Positions 45,709 through 56,855 of a stretch of DNA of 64,000 bases are shown one piece after another (position 1 is the stretch's first letter; the number at the start of each line of letters is the position of its first letter). Source of the DNA: Owenia fusiformis (Eukaryota > Annelida > Polychaeta > Sabellida > Oweniidae); assembly GCA_903813345.2 (NCBI GenBank), contig CAIIXF020000005.1:21457375-21521374 (forward strand), read 5' to 3'. The position numbers and the translations under genes were made by a program. The notes under the pieces were generated by a model. That model did no database searches. It had not been told where the DNA came from and saw only the letters and a program-made list of their open reading frames with translations.

Positions 45709-45739
45709 GGTCTATTGGTCTTTTTAACATAATTTGATA

Positions 45740-46969
45740 GGGATATGTAATTAAATCCCAGGTAGATATCATTTCAATATTCAAATGATTATCAAATATC
45801 AATATATATGAGTGGATAAAAATATGATATATCATTACAAAATACCAAGAGATCCATTAATTATGGTAACAAAAAAAATTATGGTAATATTTGTATTATT
45901 CCATAGTAACATGCTTTCCCTGGGAAAATAACAGGGAATAGAATTGATATTCAAAAAATCCTGTATCCCCCCGTATCAGCCCAAATCCCGTATTGGATCC
46001 CGCATCAGCAAAAATTGTGTCTCAGATTCTGTATCAGAACTATTCCCGGTAATTCCTCTTCAGTTTTATTTTAGAAAATCATTATAGAATAAATAGGTTA
46101 TTGATGGTCGTGATGGAATATAAATTTTTTCCTTGAGAAAATATGATAAAGGCCTCGGAAAATATCATACTGACACTCCGCCCTCGGTCAATATTATATT
46201 TTCCTTGGCCAATCAATATCATATTTTCCCTCATTTAACCTCTATTTATTCTATAATAACATGTTTTCCCTGGGAAATAAACAGGGAATAGAATTGATAT
46301 TCAAAAAATTCTGTATCAGATCTCGTATCAGTCAAAATTCCATATCAGATCCCGTATTGGATCCCGTTTTGAATACTGTATCAGCCAAATGATAGGTTAT
46401 TTACTGGGAGGGATTGAATATGGGTTTTATTTTGAGGGACAATATGATATTGACCAAGGGAGCGTAATATCATATTTTTCAAGGAATAGAATTCATATTC
46501 CATCCCTCCCATTAAATAACCTCTATTTATTCTATAATAACATGTTTTCCCTGGGAAATAAACAGGGAATAGAATTGATATTCAAAAAATTCTGTATCAG
46601 ATCTCGTATCAGTCAAAATTCCATATCAGATCCCGTATTGGATCCCGTTTTGAATACTGTATCAGCCAAATGATAGGTTATTTACTGGGAGGGATTGAAT
46701 ATGGGTTTTATTTTGAGGGACAATATGATATTGACCAAGGGAGCGTAATATCATATTTTTCAAGGAATAAAACACATATGCAATCCTGACCAGAAATAAC
46801 CTATTTATTCCATAGTAAACATGTAAGTTTAAAAATAACCGGGATACCAAAAATAGGTTAATACGCTCCAATACGATTTTTTTCCAGGGACAATACAATT
46901 TTTTCATGTAATACGATTCAACACAATTTTTATTTATTCATATTTCCCTGGGAAAACAGTAGTATTATG
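45740..46969. repeat. Right-arm repeat region with TATCATATTTTCC-type units
   Basis: 45740-45900 mirrors 34690-34830. From 45890 there are units with TGTTTTCCCTGGGAAATAAA, GATCCCGTATTGGATCCCG and CAATATGATATTGACCAAGG; diverged copies recur at 48860-49180. Confidence 0.7.
46251..46768 (+). repeat. 281-bp near-identical tandem duplication
   Basis: CTATAATAACATGTTTTCCC starts at 46251 and again at 46532. The two copies look identical for more than 200 bases, until GGAATAGA versus GGAATAAA. Far more similar than the other units in this region. Confidence 0.9.
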
Positions 46970-48250
46970 TAGGGCTGGCACGGAACGGAACGGAACGGAA
47001 TCGGAACGGAACGGAATTCGGAACTTGGCTTCGGAATTCGGAACTTTTGGAATTTCGGACCTTATTTAAAATAGTTCCTACTTCTCCCCTTAAAGCGGCT
47101 CTAAGGTCTGTGGAGAGAAAAATGGAGAAATTTTACCTTTTCTGAGCTATCGGGGTGAAGTTTGGTCCAACATCTTCTTCCTTATTCCTATTTTATAAAA
47201 ATGTATGCATATGGCAATATTCATCAACCAGTAGAACTGGCAAATCGTTTAGAATCTACAATTCCATACAAGGAGTCCCACTCATAGATTTTTCAAATTC
47301 TTTCCAAGTCGACGTCGAAACACCTAGCGGGTGAAATTGAAACTAATTTTTCTGGCTGCTCGAATCGATAAAATCTCTGATAGTGTGAGTCTTTTTATGA
47401 AATCTTTCTGATAGAAAACACTTAATTAATATTAGAAAGCATTAAATGTTGAATCCGAAGCGTAATCTGAAATAAAAGTGAAAAAACATTGCGCGGACGT
47501 CAGAGAAAAACTTCCGGTTTAATAAAAAATGGCGGACGTCGAAGGAGAAATTATGAAGAAGAATTAGAGGATTTTCCTTTGCCATTATCGATCGTTATAA
47601 GGTATGTGCACAAATTCTAGTAGCATACATGGAAAATAGATACATTTTTAAAGGCAACAACATATTCAAAGCTTTCATTTTACGATAGGCCCAGGATCAT
47701 TGGATACGACTCGGCAATCGATACTCCCACTTTAAGTTCTCATTTTTGTTACCATTGGAACAGCAGTGTACAACTATATATATATATATAAGTTGTATTA
47801 TGTTTATTAAATACAAACACTAACACTATCTAACTGCTAGAAAAAGTGGCATAAATGTTCAAAACTAATGGCAAAATGTTAATGTCCTTGCCTTCTTGGC
47901 ACCTTGGCATGAAACTGTCACTGTATATTGTATATTGTTTTTCATACTTGTCTTTTCTTATAGGTACTGAATATAATAAAACAATCATACTTTATTTATT
48001 TCTATCATTCATTACATAAAACAACTTTACCAAGTGAAAATGTTTATAATTATATATATTTATTTATTTCGTTTCATAGTACGAGCTCGCTATAGCGAGT
48101 TAGCGTGTCGCTATAACGATAAGTGAATGTTCTTAAAGGAAAATAAAAATTCCGAAAATTATCGGAATATGAGAAGGTAGGTCCGAAAGTCTGTTTCCGA
48201 AGGCAAAATCGGACGGTTTCGGACAATAATTCCGTTCCGTGCCAGCCCTA
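46970..48250. mobile_element. hAT-type element, 1.28 kb, non-coding
   Basis: Ends TAGGGCTGGCACGGAACGGA (46970) and mirror TTCCGTTCCGTGCCAGCCCTA (to 48250), with exact 8-bp duplication GTATTATG at 46962-46969 and 48251-48258. GGAACGGAACGG repeats lie inside the left end, and GTCCGAAAGTC/TCGGAC words inside the right end. No transposase is visible. Confidence 0.9.
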
Positions 48251-50582
48251 GTATTATGAAATAAAATCCCGTATTAATAGAACTTTTCTTAGGGATTTAT
48301 TTTGTTTTTTCGTTCTATTTTAAAGGACAACTGAAATAGGTTTTCTCAACTTGCAGCTACAAAAATGCGGTTTTCTTCATTGTAAGCCCAAGGTAGATTT
48401 CTTGCGATAGCCATTATATAAAAAATGTTAGATATCTGTTAACGGTCATAAATAACGTAAGAAAATTAACCGATCAATCAGATTGGACCCCACGTGATTA
48501 TTAACGCCATATATAATATATCGTTTTGGTTTATTGGTTCCTTGGTAATCACAACGTCATGTCAACCATGTGATTGTTATGTAAACAAATCATCCTGGCA
48601 TTATGCCGTCATGATCAAATGGACCAAAACGGGCCATGTGGGGGCCAGTGAGAGATCACGTGGGGGCCAATAACGTCACAACCTATTCGAATATTGCTTA
48701 TAAAGCAGCTATAACGATCGTAAGAGTGAAATGATTTTCACAATACTGATGAGAAAACATGTCCAAATACATTTATCAAAAAATTCTATTGATTCCTTTA
48801 GGTCAAAAATACCATTTCATCCTTTGCTTTAAACTTGTTCATTAAAATCCATATTCCATCCCTCCCATTAAATAACCTCTATTTATTCCATAATAACATG
48901 TTTTCCCTGGGAAATAAACAGGGAATAGAACTGATATTCAAAAAGTCCAGTATCAGATTCGGTATTGGATCCCGTATCAGTCCAAACTCCTGTATCAGAT
49001 CCAATCCCGATGATATCTCTTCATTTTTGCATTTTTCGTTCTATTTTAAAATTTGTTTTTTAGAAAAAATATTATGGAATAAATAGGTTATTGATCAGTT
49101 GATGGTCGTGATGGATAAGAATTTTTCCTCGAGAAAATATGATGGCCTAGGGAAATATCATATTGACACTTGGGCCACTAATTCTGATATCATCCCGGGT
49201 ATATATTCCCAAGGAAATTAAATCCAATCCATTGTTGAGTACAGTACTCTCAAAGGGAAAGGAGCAATGATAACAGTTACCAACTGATTTATAAAAGGAC
49301 TTCCAGTGTTATTTCTGGTCATCATTTATCATGTTTTAACAGTTATGTTATGCATGTATTGTCAATAGTTCCAAAAATTGTTTATTGTTTTTACATCCAT
49401 CAGGTGATATTTGTGGTATATGTTTACTCTTGATCTTGGATGAGATATCATCCTTGCGATATTCCCCATATCAAATCCCTCCTTGTAAATAACTACTGAT
49501 CCCCCTCCATTTACTTGTTTTTTTGTACTAATTAATAAATATGTCTTTTATCTATGGCTACTGAAAAATGGTGTGATACTGTTTCTTGCAAAAAGTTATT
49601 TTGGAAAAAACAGATTTGGCCTTCTGTCAGGTTTAGGGTCAATATTTGAACTTCATTATTAAAGAGCTAAATGCACGAATAATGACTAAAAGCCATTATT
49701 AAATTACAATTCACAATGTATATACATGCAGTTATCTAATAGATATTTTTACATATGTTTACAAAAAGGAATGTGGTACTTTAAATAAACATAAGATCCG
49801 ATAGAAAATGATATTTCTGTTTAACTTTTAACACATGGATATATGATTCCTTTGACTTTTTGTGTCAATTATGTCAGTTATGACGTCATAATTAAAACGC
49901 TTATGAGCTATTTTGTTTAAATTATACTTTATCAAATAGGAAAAAGCATTACCTTTTATTTGATACCAAACATTTAATTATCTGATGAAAAAATAAAATG
50001 ATACCTCAAGATAAAACATACCTCGAATCTTCTTTTTGATATTTTTTTCAAAGAGGATCGGTTTGAAAACAATTTTTGTTTTTGCATGGACCAAAATGGC
50101 ACGTTGCATACATTATTTTAAAGCTGCTATCATACTCTTTTAAACTGATATGAAAAGTGGAAAAAATACATCATGATTTTAAATAATGGGACCTTTATAT
50201 AGGTACATAGCCAATTTTTACATTAAAATCTTTTGAAAATTGTCAGTTATGACGTCACAATTGCTATGTTAACGAGCTAATTTACATATTTCATACCTCA
50301 TTGTAATGGTGGCATCATAAGCTTTCATTTGATACCCATATCATAATTATCTGATGAATAATAATAATAAAAAAGATACATGCAAATACATGTTTTTGCT
50401 TATTAATGCTTGTTAAAAATGGTTGTTATTTATAACACTGTTTCCATAGCACCGGCCTGAGTGAAAACTCTATTTTTCCTCGAATTCTTAAAATATGGTA
50501 TTAGGGCTTTCCAATGATACCAAAATTTCGGTAGGGGTAAAATAATTAAACTCCTATTTATTTCTGAATTCCTACTCATCTA

Positions 50583-51400
50583 GTATTTGAGTTATCAAAG
50601 GTTACGATCTTTTATGAAAAATGGCGACCATTTTGAAATTTAGCTGCCATCTTGAAAATCCCTTCTCGAGCAGAGCTCCTATGTCCCCAGACATCAGCAT
50701 GTAAAATTTGAACCAAATCCATTCAATGGTACTAGAGTTATCAAAGATAACGTTTTTTCACGAAAAATGGCTGCCATATTGAAATATGGTGGCCATCTTG
50801 AAAATGTCTTCTTGAGCAAGGTTCCTTTGTACCCAGGCAACAGCATATTAAATTTGAACTAAATCTATCCACTAGTATTTGAGTTATCAAAGATTATATT
50901 TTTTCTTAAAAATGGCCACCATTTTGAATTAAGTGGCCATATTGAAACTTCTTTCTCGAGCAGAGGTCCTACACCCATAAAGCACAAGCCTATAAAATTT
51001 GAATGAAATCCGTCAACCGGTATTTGATTTGAGTTATCAAAGATAACTTTTTTTATACGAAAAATGGCCGCCTTTTTGAAATATGGTGGCCATCTTGAAA
51101 ATGTCTTCTTGAGCAAGGTTCCTTTGTACCCAGGCAACAGCATATAAAATTTGAACCAAATCCATCCACTAGTATTTGAGTTATCGAAGATTATATATTT
51201 TTCTGAAAATAGCCGCCATTTTAAATTATGTGGCCATATTGAAAATTTCTTTTCGAGCAGAGGTCCTACACCCATAAGGCATTAGCCTATAAAATTTGAA
51301 TGAAATTCATCAACCGGTTTTTGAGTTATTGCCCCGACACACGAACGAACAGAGGGACGGACAGCTTTTCTATAAAATCCTCGAACTTTGTTCGGTGGGA
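50583..51400 (-). mobile_element. HINE, 5' part of the split copy
   Basis: Minus-strand start TCCCACCGAACAAAGTTCG (51400), then a GTCCCTCTGTTCG simple-repeat zone and about four array units (ATTTGAGTTATCAAAGAT). Continuous with 27715-27899 once the 22.7-kb insertion is taken out. Confidence 0.8.
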
Positions 51401-51659
51401 TAATAAAGAGTTTGTATAATTCAGATTCTCTTAAAAAAAATTATGATCATGCTATGGAAAACCAAAATTATTGAAAAAAAATATTTCTGAAAATTCACTT
51501 TACGGATATTTATGAATAATTGGGAAAATATTATTATTCCATTGTATATGATGACGCATTTGCCACAAAATGTTAGCAAGATCAACATGAGTGTGTTAAT
51601 GTAAAAATAGACCCAAGAAAATATATTGTGGATGGTTAAAAATGAAAAAAAAGATTCTA

Positions 51660-51748
51660 CCAGTTTTCGAACCCACACTCTCGGGGTTTTAGGTTTAAAG
51701 AGTTTAACTCCTTGTCGAAAACCAAGTGCTCTAACTGACTGCGCTAAT
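51660..51748 (-). repeat. tRNA-like sequence (pseudogene or SINE head)
   Basis: Minus strand TTAGCGCAGTCAGTTAGAGC (A box) and GTGGGTTCGAAAACTGG (T arm, B box) with a TTTTCGA anticodon-loop-like segment. The variable region is long and the acceptor ends do not pair. Confidence 0.55.
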
Positions 51749-51931
51749 GTTAAATAAACAAAAATGAACGTTTCATTGAGTGTGTGGTGTATACTACCTG
51801 TATACCAAATCCAATACATCCCATTTGTTTATTCAGTAGAAGTATGCGATCAAATTCAAGGTGAATAGTGGTGTAGCCTATAATTTGAATGCAACTGTCC
51901 CAATTTTATTCAGTTCAGAAGCGGTCGAAAA

Positions 51932-52200
51932 ATGGCGACAACACCAGGAAAAAGAAGTTATGTATGGAAATATTTCAACAAAGAAGACGATGATCGCGTC
52001 AAATGTGTGCTCTGCAATACTAAATACAAATATTCAAACAATACATCTACTCTAAGCTACCACGGGGAAACTCCGAAAATAAATACTCCGACGTCGCCAA
52101 TAACTTCATTTCTAGTCAGAAAGTCGGGACCCGTTTCTAAACTTGCCGCTGAAGATATCACTAATAAAATTATCAATATGATTGTGGTTTATAATATTTT
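51932..52200 (+). pseudogene. hAT transposase N-terminal BED zinc finger fragment
   Basis: The frame starts MATTPGKRSYVWKYF and continues KCVLCNTKYKYSNNTSTLSY H: the VW.YF aromatic block, C-x2-C, and the NTS-x-L-x-x-H signature of BED fingers. It is followed by a linker and KLAAEDITNKIINMIVV, as in ZBED/hAT transposases before the core. The frame is then lost (stop at about 52226), and the dimerisation and catalytic regions are absent. The BED finger binds the element's own ends. About 390 bp downstream lies a hAT-like terminus. Confidence 0.75.
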
Positions 52201-52499
52201 CACCACTGTTGTTTTAAGTATCTTGTAACGGACCCCTGGTTCCATTTAAGTTTCACCCACAATGCAATGCGTGATAACGAAAAATATTGAAACAAAATCT
52301 TTTATTGTAAAAATCGTCTGAAATACAGAAATATATACCTTGATACTACCAATACACTACCAATACACCTGAATGGGAATTTACTAGGAAAACTTGAGAA
52401 AAGGTGTGTGAAAATAACTATCGAATTATCGATTTATCGCCCACAAGAAAGTTGCCGAAAAATCAAGTTTGTGTCAGATATCCATGCATACTTTATCAG

Positions 52500-52588
52500 T
52501 TTATGTTGGGGTTGATTAACCAATGATTAATCGATTAATATGTTTCGTTCATCGATTAAGTAATGTGCCATCGGTGCACACCTCTAGT
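52500..52588 (+). mobile_element. hAT-like 3' terminus
   Basis: AATCGATTAATATG and CATCGATTAAG subterminal words followed by CGGTGCACACCTCTAG, the mirror of a CTAGAGGTGTGCACCG hAT end. With the BED fragment it outlines an internally deleted hAT. The flank TATAAACCACAATCAT mirrors ATGATTGTGGTTTATA at 52179-52194. Confidence 0.5.
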
Positions 52589-52599
52589 ATAAACCACAA

Positions 52600-55500
52600 T
52601 CATCATTTACACAAAAATAGAATGATTCTATAAGAGTCAGAATTATTTAGTTCATTCAATGTGAATTTTGTTCTGAAAGTTTGATTATAATCTGCCTATT
52701 GGGTCAAAAATTACAGCTCCTTACAAAACATGCCCCAAATGTGCACTTCTCTTCTCTATGCACAATTCAATCCAGCGAACAAAGTTGTCGATGATCCTCC
52801 TACACACATTTCTTTTTCAATGGACAAGTTTATTCCAAGAACAATTGCTACTGGGGCTTGTATACATCCTCCTAATGAAGTGTTACAGTGTCCATTGCAT
52901 TCTGAACAATGCACTGCCTGGGTGGTAATGCTGGGCTTTCGATAGCAGGGGGCGAGGGTCCAAAATCGCCGTTTGTTTTCAATAATTCGCCGTTTGTCAG
53001 AAGCCAAATATTGTCTAAGTTTTGGGAGGAAATTATATATTTATTATTCTATAGACTATACTTTATTTCATTTAACGATCTTATTTTGCACTTCGAATTC
53101 CTTGTTTATGATTTGACCTCCAATTTGAAATCATTTTAATCGTAAACATCATCATCTCTAATTAATCTCATTATAGTTGTAAGCATCACATGATCAATGA
53201 ATGAAACTGTAGAAAACAACGTAGTAATTTTTTCCCGTTTGGGCTATTCATTTTAGACCACTATTATGTGCATGATAATTCCAATTTTTCCATGGGACAT
53301 GCAGTTACATGTATGATTGATACAACTCTTTCAACAGTCACAGTACAGTCTTTCCAATGGGTGCAAAATTGTATTAATCAGTCAAAGGCCCCATATAGAG
53401 TATAAATCACCTTGGCTTACGTTGTTGTCTTATCCAATGTTATCAAAGTGTGAAATGTGACACTTTTTATTAATCTCAAATTTTTTTTTGATGGACTTAT
53501 TCTTCAAAATATTGTGAATTTATCTAAAACTAACTTTTGGAATTCACACTTATCTTTTAAAAGCGCTGATTCACACCAATGAATAGCATTCATCTTCACT
53601 TGTTTTAAGAAGATTGGTTGATAAATAAGCGAGCAATGAGCTCATCCATGCAAGGTTCAGGGAAAATGCATTTCAAAACTTTAGTTCTAATAGAAACCAA
53701 AGGAACAATAATATTACGAACATAACTGATATATTCATCCTTTTTAACCTGGTCAGACAGTCATCATTGGTTTATATTTAAGTTTAGCATATTCATAAAA
53801 GATTGACATCGAAAAATATTGCCACCTAAGTGATGTCATGACAAGGTCACTTGGGTTGCAAAATAGTTTCGATATGCTAAAACATCGAATTGGCACATCA
53901 GATATTACATTTCATTATTGAAATTGTGTGTCCTTTGTTCAATCTTTAAATTGGTGTTAAAAAGATAATATTTGCTTGCACTGTATATAGTGAAATATTT
54001 GATTATTAAAAAAATCAAACTTTTATTTGAAAAATGGGGGGAAATTTGAAATTTGAGAAATGAAAAGCTCACTGTGGGTATAGTCTGTCACGTGACTTTA
54101 GTTTTCGTATGTGGGCTTATGTTGCATTTCTGTCTGTCAAGTATGAATTGTATGAACTACATGTAGTTAACATATTTATAGACTTTATATCTCTGTGAAA
54201 CTTGGTCGCATATCATCAATGTGTAAAGATGATATATTCACCAAAGAATTCATTCAAGCGTGCCCTGGTTAAAGAGAGATTCACACTTTTATAAAATCAT
54301 ATGTGGGAGAACGAATCAAATTTCAAGAAACATATTTGCAAACTCTAGGCCTATATGAGGACTGTAAATTCAGCAGATACTCTAAACTGTCAATCTAAAT
54401 AATACGTTCCATTCAGCAGGTGCATTTGAAATTGTAAAATTCAACCCGTGTAAGGGTAAGTTATCTTATGAAAGGTAAATGACATTCTATATAAGTTTCC
54501 CTATCATTCCACAGTTCCAGGTGTTATTTTGTGTAGCCCATAACTTGTGGTCAATCCAATTGACAATATCACACGTGGAAATGACAAACCTGCAAAAAGT
54601 AAAATCCTGGACATCTTTTAAATCATCTCTCAATAGGATTTAATTTTTTTTTAAATTGATTGACTGTACAATACTTTTGTATTTCAGATACATTGTCTTT
54701 TAAGGTAACTTATAACTTAATCAAAAAATCCAAGATGGCCGAAACCAGGAAGCACATAGCATTTGAGTATAATCTGACCATCAAAATTTTGGTTGGATTT
54801 TCTCTCAATTTTTTAGTTCCACTTATCATTTATATAACCAGGCTCACTGTGGTAATGCAAATAGAAACAGTAAACATTTTGGAATGGGAATTTGAGTCCT
54901 CTGAAAATGTGACAGAAAAATTGACAAAAAGAGTAGCACGGCAAAGGTCCCTGAATATTTTTTTTTCTAATTTCTCTGAAACATCCCTTTAATATAGCCC
55001 AAAATGGAAGGAGCTTTATAATTTTGAAATCTCTCATACAAATTAAAAAAAATAGAAAAAAACAATTTGAGAAGTGTACTTTTTTCCTTATTTTGATCCC
55101 AATTTTTTTATCGGGTAATTTTTCAAATTTCCGTTGCTCCTTCGTTTTTGATATATGTTTGAAGTATATTTTCTGAAATGTTCAGATATTTTGAATCAGC
55201 GGTTTTTCACGGGCTACTCCTAGAAAAAAATCTTCTCAAATTCTTTAAATGGCACTTTTTTTCTCAAACTAAAGTTTTTTGTTGTTCTTTGATGTCTTTG
55301 TAATGATTACAGTGCACAAGCATATGTGAAATAATAAAAACTACTTCTCAGGAAGAGTTTGAAAATTTCAAGATTGTAAACGATGAAAATCGATTAAGTT
55401 AACAGTCACCTTAAATAAAATCATGGGCTTTAGTTGAAAGCCCGTGATATTATGCATATCAGAATTTTATATAATTTTTGGCAAAGCCTGTCCATGCCCT

Positions 55501-55640
55501 TGTTCATTCGTCCACTTTCGTTTCATGGACTCTAAAATAACGAGAATTTGCATAACCGGGAGCGTAAAATTGGCTATTTTGAATGGCGCCTCTTGTATTT
55601 TTCATCTGCCTCTTGTACAAAAAGTTACTGAAACCACTGT
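52600..55640. other. Intergenic DNA, no gene supported
   Basis: Opposed ORFs at 52730-52945 and 52756-53007, and at 54660-54992 and 54813-55037, are not backed by domains or splice sites. The first pair has slightly higher G+C and could be a repeat fragment. Confidence 0.4.
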
Positions 55641-55642
55641 AA

Positions 55643-55774
55643 TGCCTTGGTCACATTTGCTCTGATTTTCACTACGGCGCCCGGCCGATTGAGTATTTTG
55701 TTCAGAAATGTTTAAACAAAATACTCAATCGGCCGGGCGCTGGCCGATGAATCGCAGCAAATGTGACCCAGGCA
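55643..55774. mobile_element. 132-bp Harbinger-type MITE
   Basis: TIR TGCCTTGGTCACATTTGC and mirror GCAAATGTGACCCAGGCA, with TAA at 55640-55642 and 55775-55777. The interior is another inverted repeat, CGCCCGGCCGATTGAGTA and mirror, so the whole folds into one hairpin. Confidence 0.75.
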
Positions 55775-55777
55775 TAA

Positions 55778-56254
55778 TGAGCAAACATGGAATCATCAGT
55801 CCTTTTTGGTTTGAAGTTGACTGGGGACATGCTATCAAGATGAACAAGGACCAGTATATTCAAGTTCTCACTAAGTTTTGGAGGTCACTAAGCACCAGAA
55901 GGGGCACCTAAAGAGGTAGGCAGTGGTTTCAACAAGCCAATATCACCCCAACACTGCAAATGATATGGTGAAATGGTTTAGGCAATGCTTTTGTGGTCAG
56001 CTTATCAGTCGCAGAATGCAAAACATATGGGCAGCTCATTCGCTAGATCTTAAATCCCTCAGATTTTTATCTTTGGGGATTTCTCAAAGCCAATATGTAT
56101 ACTGATAGGCCCCTAACAATCTTAAGAGGGCAATAACTACCCCAATTGGTACCATCCATATTGATGTGTATAGGTCAGGGTCATTAACAACTTTGTTCGC
56201 AGGATTCATTTGTGCATAGAGAGGAGAAGTGCCCACTTTGAGCAGGTTTTGTAA
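55778..56254 (+). pseudogene. Tc1/mariner-type transposase, C-terminal half
   Basis: Frames in order give HGIISPFWFEVDWGHAIKMN, QYIQVLTKFWRSLSTRRGT, QWFQQ, then TANDMVKWFRQCFCGQLISR, WAAHSLDLKSLRFLSLG and finally FEQVL before TAA at 56252-56254. The order and spacing match DDE transposases with FQQDGA, HSPDLNP and FLWGFLK blocks. The Asp of FQQD is Ala here, SPDLNP is SLDLKS, and several frameshifts occur, so it is dead. The 132-bp MITE abuts the 5' end of the recognisable part. Confidence 0.8.
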
Positions 56255-56851
56255 GGTATTGTAGTGTTTGACACAATAGACAGATTATCATCAAACTTTG
56301 AGAACAAAATTCACATTGAATGAACTAAAAGATGTAGTGCGCCCTTAATAACATAGATGCGAGTAAGTAGTTACCAGTTTCACCACCAGGTGGCTCGTTC
56401 GGGTCAGATAGCATGGCGGGTATAGTAGAATGTTCCCTTTGACTTAAATTACATCTGTTTTAGTGGTTCAATTTTCATATAACCCTTATGTATCTAATTG
56501 TTATATAAATCAAAATATGTCCAGTAAAAGAAAATGTTATCTGTCCAATACAAGAAAAGATATTTCACTTTTTGTGATTTTGTAACATGGGGTCTATGGG
56601 GAATCAACCCGAGCTAGAAGTCACATTTTCAAAAAAAAAGAATATTTAATGACGTAAATCAAAATTTTTTCTACTCGCATCTAGTCTATTATGATCTCCC
56701 CATGAACAAAAATAAAATCATCTGATTTTTCAAAATAAATATACTGCATTTATTATTACATTTATATGTACACTAGTATCTTCTTGACCTATATTCAGCA
56801 ATGTATTGATGAATGGGCCACTTATTAGGGCCAATATTCAATCATAAACCC
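56255..56851. other. Intergenic DNA
   Basis: No gene or repeat recognised. Confidence 0.4.
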
Positions 56852-56855
56852 TTAA

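Larger units (their letters stand above)
39420..45720 (-). mobile_element. Non-LTR (APE-RT) retrotransposon, 5'-truncated and interrupted
   Basis: Minus-strand order: apurinic-type endonuclease (45.7-44.9 kb), linker (44.5-43.9 kb), reverse transcriptase (43.9-42.9 kb), C-terminal region (42.9-39.5 kb), AT-rich 3' tail at about 39420-39540. The N-terminal part of the endonuclease is missing at 45720. DNA elements are inserted at 39851-41209, 41775-42674, 44477-44891 and about 45001-45366. The clade is not assignable with confidence; the element is of the endonuclease-RT group that includes CR1, L2, I and Jockey. Confidence 0.9.
27903..50582. mobile_element. Giant (22.7 kb) inverted-repeat element inserted in a HINE
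   Basis: The left end TAGACAAGTAGGAA (27903) and the right end, mirror of TAGATGAGTAGGAA (to 50582), are flanked by GTA at 27900-27902 and 50583-50585. On both sides lie halves of one HINE copy in the same orientation. Long inverted homology (~70-80% by eye) pairs 27903-28265 with 50577-50210, 28940-29700 with 50210-49420, 34465-34560 with 49320-49200, and 34690-34830 with 45740-45870. Net of later insertions the arms are about 2 kb. The unpaired centre is 34.8-45.7 kb. No transposase, integrase or polymerase of its own is recognised; the only long coding remnants belong to a non-LTR retrotransposon and mariners that landed in it. It could be a giant non-autonomous foldback element, or an old inverted duplication that mimics one. 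Confidence 0.55.

Noticed and set aside
45740-50582. The whole 27.9-50.6 kb region as a plain inverted segmental duplication
   Set aside because: The flanking HINE halves are in the same orientation and in register at a 3-bp repeat, which favours an insertion; kept only as the alternative.
27903-50582. Maverick/Polinton identity for the 22.7-kb element
   Set aside because: No DNA polymerase B, integrase, ATPase or protease coding remnant was seen, and the flanking repeat is 3 bp rather than 6.
52730-53007. Opposed ORFs of 71 and 83 codons with Cys-rich segments
   Set aside because: Composition hints at former coding sequence, but no family, motif or splice site could be recognised on either strand.
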